From Pseudomonas sp. PIC25 (GTDB lineage: Bacteria; Pseudomonadota; Gammaproteobacteria; Pseudomonadales; Pseudomonadaceae), in NCBI RefSeq assembly GCF_002286785.1, contig NZ_MUJY01000132.1, forward strand, positions 1-64,000: DNA of 64,000 bases, read 5' to 3'. Positions 56,328 to 64,000 of the stretch are shown in pieces. Below the pieces are notes generated by a model. It did no database searches and was not told the origin of the DNA. It saw nothing but the letters and a program-made list of their open reading frames with translations. The stretch's first letter is position 1. Each line of letters begins with the position of its first letter. The translations under genes were made by a program, and so were the position numbers.

Positions 56328-56921
56328 TCATGCCGGCAGGTCGTCCGCTGTCGGCACGACCACGGCGAAGTTGTCGGCCAGTGCGGTCATCGCGGCGCGA
56401 TGCAGGGTCGTTGCGTCCATCACGCCATCCAGGCCAACGAGCGGGCGGGTGGCACAGGCACTGTCGACCAGGGTGCAACGGTAGCCGAGGTCCTTGGCGA
56501 CCCGGACGGTGCTGCTCACGCACATGTGGCTCATGAAACCGCAGACGATCAGGTCTCGCCGGCCGAGTTCGCCGAGCAGGGGATGCAGCTCGGTCCCGGC
56601 GAAGGCGTTGGGCAGCCGCTTGGTCACCACCGTTTCGTTCGCCGTGGGTGTCAGCTCGGCGAGTATGGCGCCGCGCTGACCTTCTGGATCGAACAGGCCG
56701 CCGGGAATTCCCAGGTGGCGGACGTGGACGACCGGGGTGCCGGCGGCTCGGGCACGTTCCAGCAGCGTGGCGATTTCCGCCAGGGCAGGCTGCAGGCCCG
56801 GCAGGGCGAGGTCGCCGCTGCGGTACTCCTCTTGGGCGTCGATGATCAGCAGGGTCGCGTTGTCCAGGCCGGCGGGCGGGTAGCCGAGGCCGCTCAGTTG
56901 GAAAAGACTTGGATGGGTCAT
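56328..56921 (-). CDS. Isochorismatase-family cysteine hydrolase, copy 2
   Basis: The 197-residue protein shares NATLLIIDAQEEYRSG, HVRHLGI, GGLFDP, KRLPNAFAGTELH and RCTLVDSACATR with copy 1. It has the full triad Asp28, Lys101 and Cys134 (GFMSHMCVS). This is the cysteine-hydrolase version, related to nicotinamidase, N-carbamoylsarcosine amidase and ureidoacrylate hydrolase. Substrate unknown. It is divergent from the LysR gene across a 102-bp gap with two dyads. Confidence 0.88.
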   Translation of the reverse strand: MTHPSLFQLSGLGYPPAGLDNATLLIIDAQEEYRSGDLALPGLQPALAEIATLLERARAAGTPVVHVRHLGIPGGLFDPEGQRGAILAELTPTANETVVTKRLPNAFAGTELHPLLGELGRRDLIVCGFMSHMCVSSTVRVAKDLGYRCTLVDSACATRPLVGLDGVMDATTLHRAAMTALADNFAVVVPTADDLPA

Positions 56922-56960
56922 GGGGAGGCACTCCGTTGGGTTGAGGGCTCCATTCTGTGT

Positions 56961-56974
56961 CTGCGTAAATGCAG
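56961..56974. promoter_or_regulatory. Candidate LysR site A (CTGC-N6-GCAG)
   Basis: CTGC-GTAAAT-GCAG lies upstream of the isochorismatase copy-2 start. An equivalent dyad is centred 42 bp away. Confidence 0.4.
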
Positions 56975-57002
56975 TAGAAACCGTTATGCTTGCTGACTTG
57001 AA

Positions 57003-57016
57003 CTGCAAAAGTGCAG
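57003..57016. promoter_or_regulatory. Candidate LysR site B (CTGC-N6-GCAG)
   Basis: CTGC-AAAAGT-GCAG ends just before the LysR start region. Its centre is 42 bp from site A, exactly four DNA turns, so both may bind one LysR tetramer. Confidence 0.4.
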
Positions 57017-57023
57017 GGTGACG

Positions 57024-57896
57024 ATGACTTTCGACTGGAACGATATACCGCTGCTGCTGGCCCTGGCCCGCCACGGCAGCCTGGTCGGGGCCGGCCGAGA
57101 ACTGGCGGTGGATGCGACGACGGTCGGCCGTCGTCTGGCGGCGGCCGAGCGGGCGCTGAAGGCCACGCTGTTCGTCCGCGAGGGCGGTCGCTACTGGCCG
57201 ACCGATGCCGGAGAGGCCGCGCTGGCCCGTGCAGCGGTGCTCGCCGGGGAGATGCGTGAGCTGCTGCAGGATGTGCAGGCCGAGCAGGGCCGCCTGTCCG
57301 GAACGGTGCGGCTGACTTCAGTGGAGTTCATGTTCAGCCACTGGCTGATCCCGCGACTGCCGGCATTACTGGAGGCGTACCCGCAGCTCGATCTCGAATT
57401 GGTGGGTAGCAATCGCAACCTCTCCTTCACTCGGCGCGAAGCGGACCTCGCGCTGCGCCTGGGGCGCCCCAGCCAGGACAGTGCGCTGGTCATGCGCAAG
57501 GCGGGCGAGGTGGGCTACGCTGTGTTTGCCGGCCCCGGGTTGGAGGACTGCCCGAGCGAGGCTTGGCCGCGGATGCCCTGGCTGGGCTACGATGAGAGCC
57601 TGCGTCACCTGCCGGAAATGCAGTGGCTGGAGCGGTTGCTGGGCGGTCGGCCGCCGCGGGTACGACTGAGCAATCTGGCGGCCGCCTGCCGGGAGGGCTG
57701 CGGGCTGGCATTGCTGCCGTGCCTGGTCGGCGAGGCGATGGGGCTGAAGCGGCTGAGCGAAGAGCCGGTCCTGCATCGCGAGCTATGGCTGCTCAGCCAT
57801 GCGGAGCTGCGTCATACCGGCCGGGTCAAGGCCGTCAGCGACTGGCTGTGGACCAGTCTGGAAACGTCGGCGGCGCTGTTGCGTGGCGACGAATAA
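57024..57896 (+). CDS. LysR-family transcriptional regulator
   Basis: The 290-residue LysR regulator has an N-terminal winged HTH (LALARHGSLVGAGRELAVDATTVGRRLAAAERAL) and a periplasmic-binding-like ligand domain. It most likely controls the divergent isochorismatase-like pair. ATG 57024 is preferred; GTG 57018 would add two residues and overlaps the CAGGG ribosome site. The ligand is unknown. Confidence 0.9.
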   Translation: MTFDWNDIPLLLALARHGSLVGAGRELAVDATTVGRRLAAAERALKATLFVREGGRYWPTDAGEAALARAAVLAGEMRELLQDVQAEQGRLSGTVRLTSVEFMFSHWLIPRLPALLEAYPQLDLELVGSNRNLSFTRREADLALRLGRPSQDSALVMRKAGEVGYAVFAGPGLEDCPSEAWPRMPWLGYDESLRHLPEMQWLERLLGGRPPRVRLSNLAAACREGCGLALLPCLVGEAMGLKRLSEEPVLHRELWLLSHAELRHTGRVKAVSDWLWTSLETSAALLRGDE

Positions 57897-57944
57897 AGAG
57901 GAAGCCGTCCGGAGGAGCCGGGCGCCGAAGCAAAAGGAGTTGCG

Positions 57945-58043
57945 ATGTCTTATTTCAGCGAGCTTTCCGCCCATTTCTGGCTGCTATTCGCCGTGGCGAT
58001 CGCCATTGCGGTAATTCGCGAACTGCGACGCGGGTCGGACTAG
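57945..58043 (+). CDS. 32-residue membrane microprotein
   Basis: MSYFSELSAHFWLLFAVAIA opens a 32-residue peptide with one hydrophobic segment and a basic tail (VIRELRRGSD). The ATG has a near-ideal AAGGAG (57934-57939) five bases upstream, 48 bp after the LysR stop, and third positions are GC-rich. It matches no small protein I know. It may be a membrane peptide or translated regulator; expression is unproven. Confidence 0.55.
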   Translation: MSYFSELSAHFWLLFAVAIAIAVIRELRRGSD

Positions 58044-58079
58044 GGAGCGGCGCCCGGGTGTGTCCCGGGCGCCTCTGGC

Positions 58080-59369
58080 TCAGTAGAGGCCGAAGACCTG
58101 GAATTGCAGGTACCAGACGCCCAGCGAACCGAAGAAGTTGACCAGGATCGCCGGCAGGAACTTGAAGTGCACGCCGAAGCTGTAGCTCTTGTCCAGGGTC
58201 ATGGCCATCACGCCGGCGGCGGAACCCACCACCGTGATCGATCCGCCGATGCCGACCATCAGGGCGTTCAGCGCCCACTGGTCGAGACCGAGCTGCGGGT
58301 TGGACATCAGCGCCGCGGCTTCCACCGGCACGTTATCCATCACGCCCGAGATGACGCCGAGGATGACGTTCACCGAGGTCGGGGACATCAGCTCGAACAG
58401 CCGGGAGATATAGGAGAGCCAGCCCACATGGTTGAGGCAGGCGACCGAGGTGATGATGCCGATGAAGAACAGCAGGGCGTTCCATTCCACCTTCTGCAAT
58501 TGGTCCTGCCACGGCAGCTCGATGCCCCGGTGCGTCAGCAGCCAGGCATAGAGGGCGACGATGCCCAGGCCGATGCCGATGGAGAACTCGATGCCTACCT
58601 TGAGCAGGATGTTGCAGAGCACCGCGCCGACGATGGCAATGAGCCCGACCAGCGCCAGCCCCCTGCCGCCCGGCTTGATCGCCGAGTCCTGTTGATCCGC
58701 CACGCGGATCAGGTCGCCGCCGTTGACGCCGCGCAGGTAGAAGAAGTGCAGCGTGGCGGCGAACAGCAGCCAGCCGATCAGCGACGAGGGGATCAACAGC
58801 AGCAGGCCGGCGATGCTGATCTTGCCGGCCAGCAGCACCATGAGGCTGGTGGAAGTACCGAGGAACCACACACCGCTGTTGGACGCCACCACGATATTGC
58901 ACAGCGCCACATGGGTGTAGCGCTGGTTCACCGAGATGTTCTTCACCGAGTTGCCGAAGATCATCGCCGTGGTGAAGTTGTTGATGAACGGGGAGAGCAG
59001 GGCGGACAGCGCGCCGGTGGCCCAGAACATGCCTTTGGCGCCCAGGCCCTTGCGCAGCAGGAAGCCGTTCAGCGCGGTGAACACGTTTCGCTCGTTGAGC
59101 AGTTCGACGATCATCCACATGAACGCCATGAAGGCGATCAGGCCGAACAATTCGCCCTTGGTTTCCTCTTGGGCGTGCAGGAAATACTTGAAGCCGTTGG
59201 GGTCGTTGAGAGCGTAGTGGGCGCCGATCACGACTAGGCCGGACATCATGAACATGGCCGGCTTGAACTTATCCATTTCCAATTGTGCTTCAAAAACGAT
59301 AAGCGTCATTCCAATAAGGAATATCGCCAGGACGAGCAAGCCCGTCAGCGAGAAGGGTTCGATGACCAT
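58080..59369 (-). CDS. nhaD: NhaD-type sodium/proton antiporter
   Basis: The 429-residue polytopic protein (about 11-12 segments) fits the NhaD/IT superfamily: FMWMIVELLNERNVF, ALSALLSPFINNFTTAMIFG, GVISGVMDNVPVEAAALMS and GGSITVVGSAAGVMAM. The second half aligns with the NhaD pattern. The first-half motif reads ASNSGVWFLGTSTSLMVLLAG, which differs from the NAGGAWSPIGDVTT I expect for NhaD. It may therefore be a divergent NhaD or a related anion/citrate-type antiporter. Confidence 0.75.
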   Translation of the reverse strand: MVIEPFSLTGLLVLAIFLIGMTLIVFEAQLEMDKFKPAMFMMSGLVVIGAHYALNDPNGFKYFLHAQEETKGELFGLIAFMAFMWMIVELLNERNVFTALNGFLLRKGLGAKGMFWATGALSALLSPFINNFTTAMIFGNSVKNISVNQRYTHVALCNIVVASNSGVWFLGTSTSLMVLLAGKISIAGLLLLIPSSLIGWLLFAATLHFFYLRGVNGGDLIRVADQQDSAIKPGGRGLALVGLIAIVGAVLCNILLKVGIEFSIGIGLGIVALYAWLLTHRGIELPWQDQLQKVEWNALLFFIGIITSVACLNHVGWLSYISRLFELMSPTSVNVILGVISGVMDNVPVEAAALMSNPQLGLDQWALNALMVGIGGSITVVGSAAGVMAMTLDKSYSFGVHFKFLPAILVNFFGSLGVWYLQFQVFGLY

Positions 59370-59544
59370 TCAAGGGGTTCCAGATTCAAAGGGATGGGAA
59401 GGGTTAAGAAATCGTTGCAAAGTATAACGAGGCGGCAATCGCTCCGGCACTGATACTTGCGGAGGATTGCGGCGTTTTTTTATGGCGATGCGCCGCCTCC
59501 GAGGCATCGGCTAAACTGCCGTCTTCTTCAGCCGGAGTACGTTC

Positions 59545-60465
59545 GTGAGCCAACCCGTTTCCCGCCTGCGCAGTCTGCGCGACCACATCCGTTGGGCCGT
59601 CAGCCGTTTCCACGCCGAAGGGCTGTATTTCGGCCATGGCACCGACAATGCCTGGGACGAGGCGCGTCAGCTGGTGCTGGGGGCCCTGCACCTACCCTGG
59701 GAAATCGCCGACAGCTACCTCGACTGTCGCCTCGAGGACGACGAGCGCGACCATTTGCAGGCATTGCTGTGGCAGCGTATCGAAGAGCGGGTGCCGACGG
59801 CCTACCTGCTCGGCGAGGCCTGGTTCTGCGGACTGCCGTTCGTGGTCGACGAGCGCGTGCTGATTCCCCGCTCGCCCATCGCCGAGCTGATCGAGCAACA
59901 CTTCCAGCCCTGGCTGGCGCAGGAGCCGGCGAGGATTCTCGATCTCTGCACCGGCTCGGGCTGCATCGGTATCGCCTGTGCCTACGAATTCCCCCAGGCC
60001 GAAGTGGTACTGGCCGACCTGTCCTTCGAGGCGTTGGAAGTAGCCAACCTGAACATCGAGCGGCATGGCCTGGAAGAGCGCGTCTACACCGTGCAAGGCG
60101 ACGGTTTCGGCGGGCTGCCGGACCAGCGCTTCGATCTGATCGTGTCCAACCCGCCCTATGTGGATGCCGAAGATTTCGCCGACATGCCCGAGGAATATCA
60201 CCACGAACCGGCGATGGGCCTGGCCTGTGGCGATGACGGCCTGGACCTTGTGCGGCGCATGCTGGCCGAGGCGGCCGACCACCTGACCGAGAAGGGCCTT
60301 CTGATCGTCGAGGTGGGCAACAGCCAGGTGCATGTCGAGGCGCTGTACCCCGAAGTGGACTTCACCTGGCTGGAGTTCGAGCGTGGCGGCCACGGCGTGT
60401 TCCTCCTCGCTGCCGCGCAATGCCGGGAGTATCAGGCGCTGTTCAAGTCGCGGGTGAACGCCTGA
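59545..60465 (+). CDS. prmB: Ribosomal protein uL3 N5-glutamine methyltransferase
   Basis: PrmB methylates a glutamine of ribosomal protein L3. The 306-residue protein has a helical N-domain and a SAM-dependent methyltransferase domain: [31 protein letters not shown], and the catalytic [17 protein letters not shown] (NPPY). The PrmB annotation rests on length, [13 protein letters not shown] and its place beside aroC as in P. aeruginosa. Its start GTG 59545 has no strong ribosome site. Confidence 0.92.
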   Translation: MSQPVSRLRSLRDHIRWAVSRFHAEGLYFGHGTDNAWDEARQLVLGALHLPWEIADSYLDCRLEDDERDHLQALLWQRIEERVPTAYLLGEAWFCGLPFVVDERVLIPRSPIAELIEQHFQPWLAQEPARILDLCTGSGCIGIACAYEFPQAEVVLADLSFEALEVANLNIERHGLEERVYTVQGDGFGGLPDQRFDLIVSNPPYVDAEDFADMPEEYHHEPAMGLACGDDGLDLVRRMLAEAADHLTEKGLLIVEVGNSQVHVEALYPEVDFTWLEFERGGHGVFLLAAAQCREYQALFKSRVNA

Positions 60466-60510
60466 TGTAGATGCTCAGCGTGCGATTGAAGGCGTTTCCA
60501 AAGCAATGTC

Positions 60511-60538
60511 GGGCGAATGAATTCGCCCCTGCGGGAGC
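60511..60538. repeat. REP-like palindrome downstream of prmB
   Basis: GGGCGAAT-GA-ATTCGCCC is a perfect 8-bp dyad followed by CCTGCGGGAGC, the Pseudomonas REP type. It lies in the 90-bp gap between converging prmB and the next gene. Confidence 0.6.
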
Positions 60539-60555
60539 ATCCGAATCAAGGGATT

Positions 60556-61335
60556 TCAGCGCGTCGCGATCCAGATCAGCAGGCCGGCCTGGAACAGGGC
60601 GAACGCCACCAGGCAGGCGATGCTGAAACGCAGGGTGCTGTCCTCGCGCTTGAGCAGGGCGACACGCTCCTGCAACTTGCGGATGCTGGAGTCCTGTTCG
60701 CGCAAGGTCTGATCGGCCTGTTGCAGCATGGTGGCAACGTCCAGCATGCCGAGCAGTTGGACCTTTTCCTGGTTCCACTCGCTGTGCAGGACGCCGACCT
60801 GGGGCGCGCCGTAGCTCGCCTTGAGCAACTGGGCATCCTGGTAGTTCACTTCGAAACCCTGGGCGCGAAGAAAGTGATCGCGGCGCAGGCGAGCATCTTC
60901 GTTCAGCACGTCCTTTACCGACAGAGCGCCGCCCTCGACCTGGTAGTGCGCCCAGCGCCGCTTGGCCCAGAGAATGCCCTGGGCCATCAGGAAACGGCCC
61001 AGTCCCCGGTTCAGCGGCTCGATCTGCAGACCGCTGTCGGCGCCGAAGCGGACCTCCTTGCTGCGGTGATCCGCCCAGACCTCCAGCACGTTCTGTTCCT
61101 TGCGCAGACGTTGGCCGGGCAGTTGGATGCTCAGGCGCAGCAGGCTCTGTTCGCGACTGTGACGCTCAACCCGGCCGAACTGCACGAAGCGCAGAGGGCG
61201 GGGACCGGTGACGCGGTCGGTGGCAAGGGGCGCCAGGCGCAGGAGGTAAAAGTGCTCTGGCCCCAGGTCCGCCCAGGGGTGGGCTTTCGGGGCCGCTTCG
61301 TCGGTCGTCGTCGGTGGAGTGGCTGAGTCGATCAT
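60556..61335 (-). CDS. Coiled-coil protein with C-terminal membrane anchor, unknown
   Basis: The 259-residue protein has a globular N-terminal part (about 20-175), a coiled coil (about 195-232: LRKLQERVALLKREDSTL pattern) and a C-terminal hydrophobic tail (about 236-256, ending LLIWIATR). This tail-anchored topology is clear, the function is not. A similar protein lies beside prmB in P. aeruginosa as I recall. GTGTCC precedes its ATG 61335; no good ribosome site is seen. Confidence 0.7.
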   Translation of the reverse strand: MIDSATPPTTTDEAAPKAHPWADLGPEHFYLLRLAPLATDRVTGPRPLRFVQFGRVERHSREQSLLRLSIQLPGQRLRKEQNVLEVWADHRSKEVRFGADSGLQIEPLNRGLGRFLMAQGILWAKRRWAHYQVEGGALSVKDVLNEDARLRRDHFLRAQGFEVNYQDAQLLKASYGAPQVGVLHSEWNQEKVQLLGMLDVATMLQQADQTLREQDSSIRKLQERVALLKREDSTLRFSIACLVAFALFQAGLLIWIATR

Positions 61336-61427
61336 CGCGGTGTCCAGAAGCCAATGCGCAACGAAAGGCGCACGGCTGCGCTTCCTTATTCTGGATATCG
61401 GCCGGTTCTTTTTCGACTGAATGATGG

Positions 61428-62375
61428 CTATACGCCATTTTTTCCGATGAACGCGGCGATCCGTTCGACCAGCGCCCGCGCCAGGGGCCGCTGCGGTTCG
61501 TGGTAGGAGGGCAGTTGTCGGGCGGCCTCGGCCGGGACGATGCGCAGCACATGGTTCATGCCCTCGATCACCGCCAGTTCAGCGTCCGGCTTGGCTGCAT
61601 GCAAGGCTTCGGCGTCGGCGAGGCCGACCTGCAGATCATGGCTGCCCTGGACGATCAGCGCTGGAATGCGCAGGCGCGAGAAAGCGGCGGCCGGGTCCTG
61701 GCGGAACAGTGAGATCAAATAGGGTTGCACGCTGGGGCGGAACAGCACCTGCAGTGCGTCCGGTACCTGTTCATGGCTGCGGCCGGCCTTGAGTTCGGCG
61801 ATCAGCGCCTCGCTGTAATTCAGCAGAGGCGGGGGCAGGCGGCTTTCCAATTGGGTACGCAGGACCTGATCGATGGGGCGCCCGCTGCCGGCGATGGACA
61901 CCAGCGCATCGGCCCCGGCGCGTTGTGCCGCCAGGCTGGCGATCAAGGCGCCTTCGCTATGCCCGATGAGGATCAGCCGGTCGAAGCGCGGGTCGGCCTT
62001 GAGCCGTTGCCCCCAGGCAACCGCATCGTCCACGTAGCGCTCCACGCTGAGGGTGCGTTCGTCGGGCGCGGCGGGTTGACTGGCGGCGATGCCGCGCTTG
62101 TCGTAGCGCAGGCTGGCGATGCCCTTGCCGGCGAGCCCCTGGGCCAGGCGCTTGAGGCTGTCGTTGCGGCCCATGGGGTTGTTGCCGTCGCGGTCGGTGG
62201 GGCCGGAGCCGGCGATCAGCAGGGCGATGGGCACCGGTCTGTCGCTTTTCGGCAGCAGCAGGCTGCCTTCCAGCACGCCGCTGCCAGTGTCCAGGTTCAT
62301 CGGGCGATGCAGGAGGGTCTGGGCGTGGACGCTGGTGCCGGCAAGGGAAATGAGCAAGGCGATGACTCGCAGCAT
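61428..62375 (-). CDS. Secreted alpha/beta hydrolase
   Basis: The 315-residue protein has a signal peptide (residues 1-19: [17 protein letters not shown]) and an alpha/beta hydrolase fold. The nucleophile is in [14 protein letters not shown] (Ser in GHSEG), the acid in [12 protein letters not shown] and the histidine in [22 protein letters not shown] resembles the PET46/dienelactone-hydrolase-like family. The start is ATG 62375. Function and substrate are unknown. It diverges from aroC. Confidence 0.85.
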   Translation of the reverse strand: MLRVIALLISLAGTSVHAQTLLHRPMNLDTGSGVLEGSLLLPKSDRPVPIALLIAGSGPTDRDGNNPMGRNDSLKRLAQGLAGKGIASLRYDKRGIAASQPAAPDERTLSVERYVDDAVAWGQRLKADPRFDRLILIGHSEGALIASLAAQRAGADALVSIAGSGRPIDQVLRTQLESRLPPPLLNYSEALIAELKAGRSHEQVPDALQVLFRPSVQPYLISLFRQDPAAAFSRLRIPALIVQGSHDLQVGLADAEALHAAKPDAELAVIEGMNHVLRIVPAEAARQLPSYHEPQRPLARALVERIAAFIGKNGV

Positions 62376-62503
62376 GGATGGGCTACTGTAACGAGGAATG
62401 GATTGGACGCGCCGGCCCGCATAACGTTCGAAGGATGAACTGGCGGGAGGGCGCGAGTATACTGCTCGCCCTTCATCGAGGCCCATTTCCGCGGAGCGCG
62501 TGC

Positions 62504-63595
62504 ATGTCCGGCAATACCTACGGCAAGCTTTTCACCGTCACCACCGCCGGCGAGAGCCACGGTCCGGCCCTGGTTGCCATCGTCGATGGCTGCCCGCCGG
62601 GGCTGGAGCTGTCGCTGGAAGACATGCAGCGCGACCTCGACCGCCGCAAGCCGGGCACCAGCCGCCATACCACCCAGCGCCAGGAAGACGATGTGGTGGA
62701 GATCCTCTCCGGGGTGTTCGAGGGCAAGACCACCGGTTGCGCCATCGGCCTGCTGATCCGCAATACCGACCAGAAGTCCAAGGACTATTCGGCGATCAAG
62801 GACCTGTTCCGCCCGGCCCATGCCGACTACACCTACCACCACAAGTACGGCATCCGCGACTACCGCGGCGGCGGTCGCAGCTCGGCGCGCGAAACCGCCA
62901 TGCGCGTGGCCGCCGGCGCCATCGCCAAGAAGTACCTGGCGACCCAGGGCATCCAGGTGCGCGGCTTCATGAGCCAGCTCGGCCCGATCGAGATTCCATT
63001 CAAGACCTGGGACAGCGTCGAGCAGAACGCCTTCTTCAGCCCCGACCCGGACAAAGTGCCGGAGCTGGAGGCTTACATGGACCAGTTGCGTCGCGATCAG
63101 GATTCGGTCGGCGCGAAGATCACCGTGGTCGCCGAGGGCGTGCCGCCGGGGCTGGGCGAGCCGATCTTCGACCGCCTCGACGCCGAGCTGGCCCATGCGC
63201 TGATGAGCATCAACGCGGTGAAGGGGGTGGAGATCGGCGCCGGTTTCGCCAGCGTGTCCCAGCGTGGCACCGAACACCGCGACGAGCTGACTCCTGAGGG
63301 TTTCCTTAGCAACAACGCCGGCGGCATCCTTGGCGGCATTTCCTCGGGCCAGCCGATCGTCGCTCACTTGGCGCTGAAACCGACGTCCAGCATCACCACG
63401 CCCGGCCGTTCCATCGACATCCACGGCAACCCGGTGGAGGTGATCACCAAGGGCCGCCACGACCCATGCGTCGGCATCCGCGCCACGCCTATTGCCGAGG
63501 CGATGATGGCCATCGTGCTGATGGACCACCTGCTGCGTCACCGCGCACAGAATGCCGGCGTGAGTGTCGCTACGCCGGTATTGGGGCAGCTTTGA
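62504..63595 (+). CDS. aroC: Chorismate synthase
   Basis: AroC makes chorismate from EPSP using reduced FMN. The 363-residue protein has [28 protein letters not shown]-like [19 protein letters not shown], and the C-terminal [20 protein letters not shown], the expected signatures. The start ATG 62504 gives [20 protein letters not shown]; a longer reading from 62378 is not family-like. It leads into an MFS transporter gene. Confidence 0.97.
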   Translation: MSGNTYGKLFTVTTAGESHGPALVAIVDGCPPGLELSLEDMQRDLDRRKPGTSRHTTQRQEDDVVEILSGVFEGKTTGCAIGLLIRNTDQKSKDYSAIKDLFRPAHADYTYHHKYGIRDYRGGGRSSARETAMRVAAGAIAKKYLATQGIQVRGFMSQLGPIEIPFKTWDSVEQNAFFSPDPDKVPELEAYMDQLRRDQDSVGAKITVVAEGVPPGLGEPIFDRLDAELAHALMSINAVKGVEIGAGFASVSQRGTEHRDELTPEGFLSNNAGGILGGISSGQPIVAHLALKPTSSITTPGRSIDIHGNPVEVITKGRHDPCVGIRATPIAEAMMAIVLMDHLLRHRAQNAGVSVATPVLGQL

Positions 63596-63666
63596 GCGGC
63601 AAGCCACAAGCTACAAACCGCAAGTGGTGGTTTGCGCCTCTGCTTGCCGCTTGAATCTTGCCGCTT

Positions 63667-64000
63667 ATGACTGCTCTCCCGTACTGGCGCCTGTCCGGCT
63701 TCTATTTCTTCTACTTCTGCCTGCTCGGTGCCACGGCGCCGTTCCTGGCGCTGTATTTCGCTCACCTGGGCTTTCCCAGTGCACGGATCGGCGAGCTGGT
63801 GGCGATTCCCATGCTCATGCGCTGCCTGGCGCCCAACCTCTGGGGCTGGCTCGGCGACTACACCGGCCGACGCCTGGCCATCGTGCGGCTGGGGGCGGTC
63901 TGTACGCTGCTCAGCTTCGCCCTGATCCTGATCGACAAGAGCTATGCCTGGCTGGCGCTGATCATGGCGCTACATGCGTTCTTCTGGCACGCCATCCTGC
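63667..64000 (+). CDS. MFS transporter (partial, HcaT/PucC-like), cut by window end
   Basis: Only the first 111 residues are present. They show an N-terminal MFS pattern: FYFFYFCLLGATAPFLALYF, then the loop LMRCLAPNLWGWLGDYTGRRLAIVRLG with the WGxxxDxxGRR motif between segments 2 and 3, and more membrane helices. A transporter of this type follows aroC in P. aeruginosa. The start ATG 63667 is separated from aroC by 71 bp that include CAAGC-type repeats. Confidence 0.8.
   Translation, partial: MTALPYWRLSGFYFFYFCLLGATAPFLALYFAHLGFPSARIGELVAIPMLMRCLAPNLWGWLGDYTGRRLAIVRLGAVCTLLSFALILIDKSYAWLALIMALHAFFWHAIL

Noticed and set aside
63596-63666. Short repeated CAAGC/GCTTG motifs between aroC and the MFS gene
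   Set aside because: They are suggestive of small Pseudomonas intergenic repeats, but the stretch is too short and imperfect to define an element.

Overview
The window is a high-GC Pseudomonas chromosome segment of the P. aeruginosa group. Much of the gene order recalls P. aeruginosa: the maf/yceD-rpmF-plsX-fabD-fabG-acpP-fabF-pabC-mltG-tmk-holB-pilZ-tatD run, etfQO facing etfBA, plaF, the atuR/atuA-H cluster, pyrF, folE, prmB and aroC. The species cannot be fixed from sequence alone. P. citronellolis, P. nitroreducens and P. knackmussii relatives all fit.

Layout. 1-10858: fatty-acid and cell-envelope operon. A consensus sigma70 promoter (762-790) lies so close to yceD that the mRNA may be almost leaderless. 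acpP has its own promoter and terminator. 10892-11012: the Hfq-type sRNA gene rgsA on the minus strand; its core is complementary to the acpP ribosome-binding site 6 kb away. 11103-15404: class V aminotransferase, TetR regulator, solitary moaA, DUF4823-like lipoprotein, DUF1285 protein. 15448-19107: electron-transfer flavoprotein (etfBA) and its quinone oxidoreductase, divergent around a PsrA-type box. 19178-22309: phospholipase plaF, then a periplasmic binding protein and two DUF4398-type envelope lipoproteins. 22506-28110: MocR regulator, then a less familiar set: YfbK-like VWA lipoprotein, ECF sigma factor, putative membrane anti-sigma, small membrane protein and proline-rich lipoprotein.

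28192-40625: the complete acyclic-terpene (citronellol/geraniol) catabolic cluster atuH-G-F-E-D-C-B-A on the minus strand with divergent atuR. Two 16-bp operators lie in the atuA-atuR gap, and a tandem hairpin-rich repeat sits between atuD and atuE. 40737-43118: two tandem orphan solute-binding proteins and a CPBP protease. 43119-43567: no gene, but a MITE-like inverted-repeat element. 43568-53867: DUF2897, pyrF, two oxidoreductases, chemoreceptor, BenE and LysE transporters, MarR regulator with a PLP aminotransferase, glutathione transferase. 53922-58043: folE, Smr protein, two tandem isochorismatase-like hydrolases (one lacking the nucleophilic Cys) with a divergent LysR regulator, and a 32-residue membrane peptide. 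58080-64000: NhaD-type antiporter, prmB, membrane-anchored hypothetical, alpha/beta hydrolase, aroC and the start of an MFS transporter.

Functionally the first third is core lipid and envelope biosynthesis plus beta-oxidation electron transfer. The centre is terpene catabolism, whose AtuD dehydrogenase would plausibly hand electrons to the EtfBA/EtfQO pair encoded 20 kb away. The rest is transport, regulation and housekeeping. No tRNA, rRNA, CRISPR array, prophage or insertion sequence was recognised.
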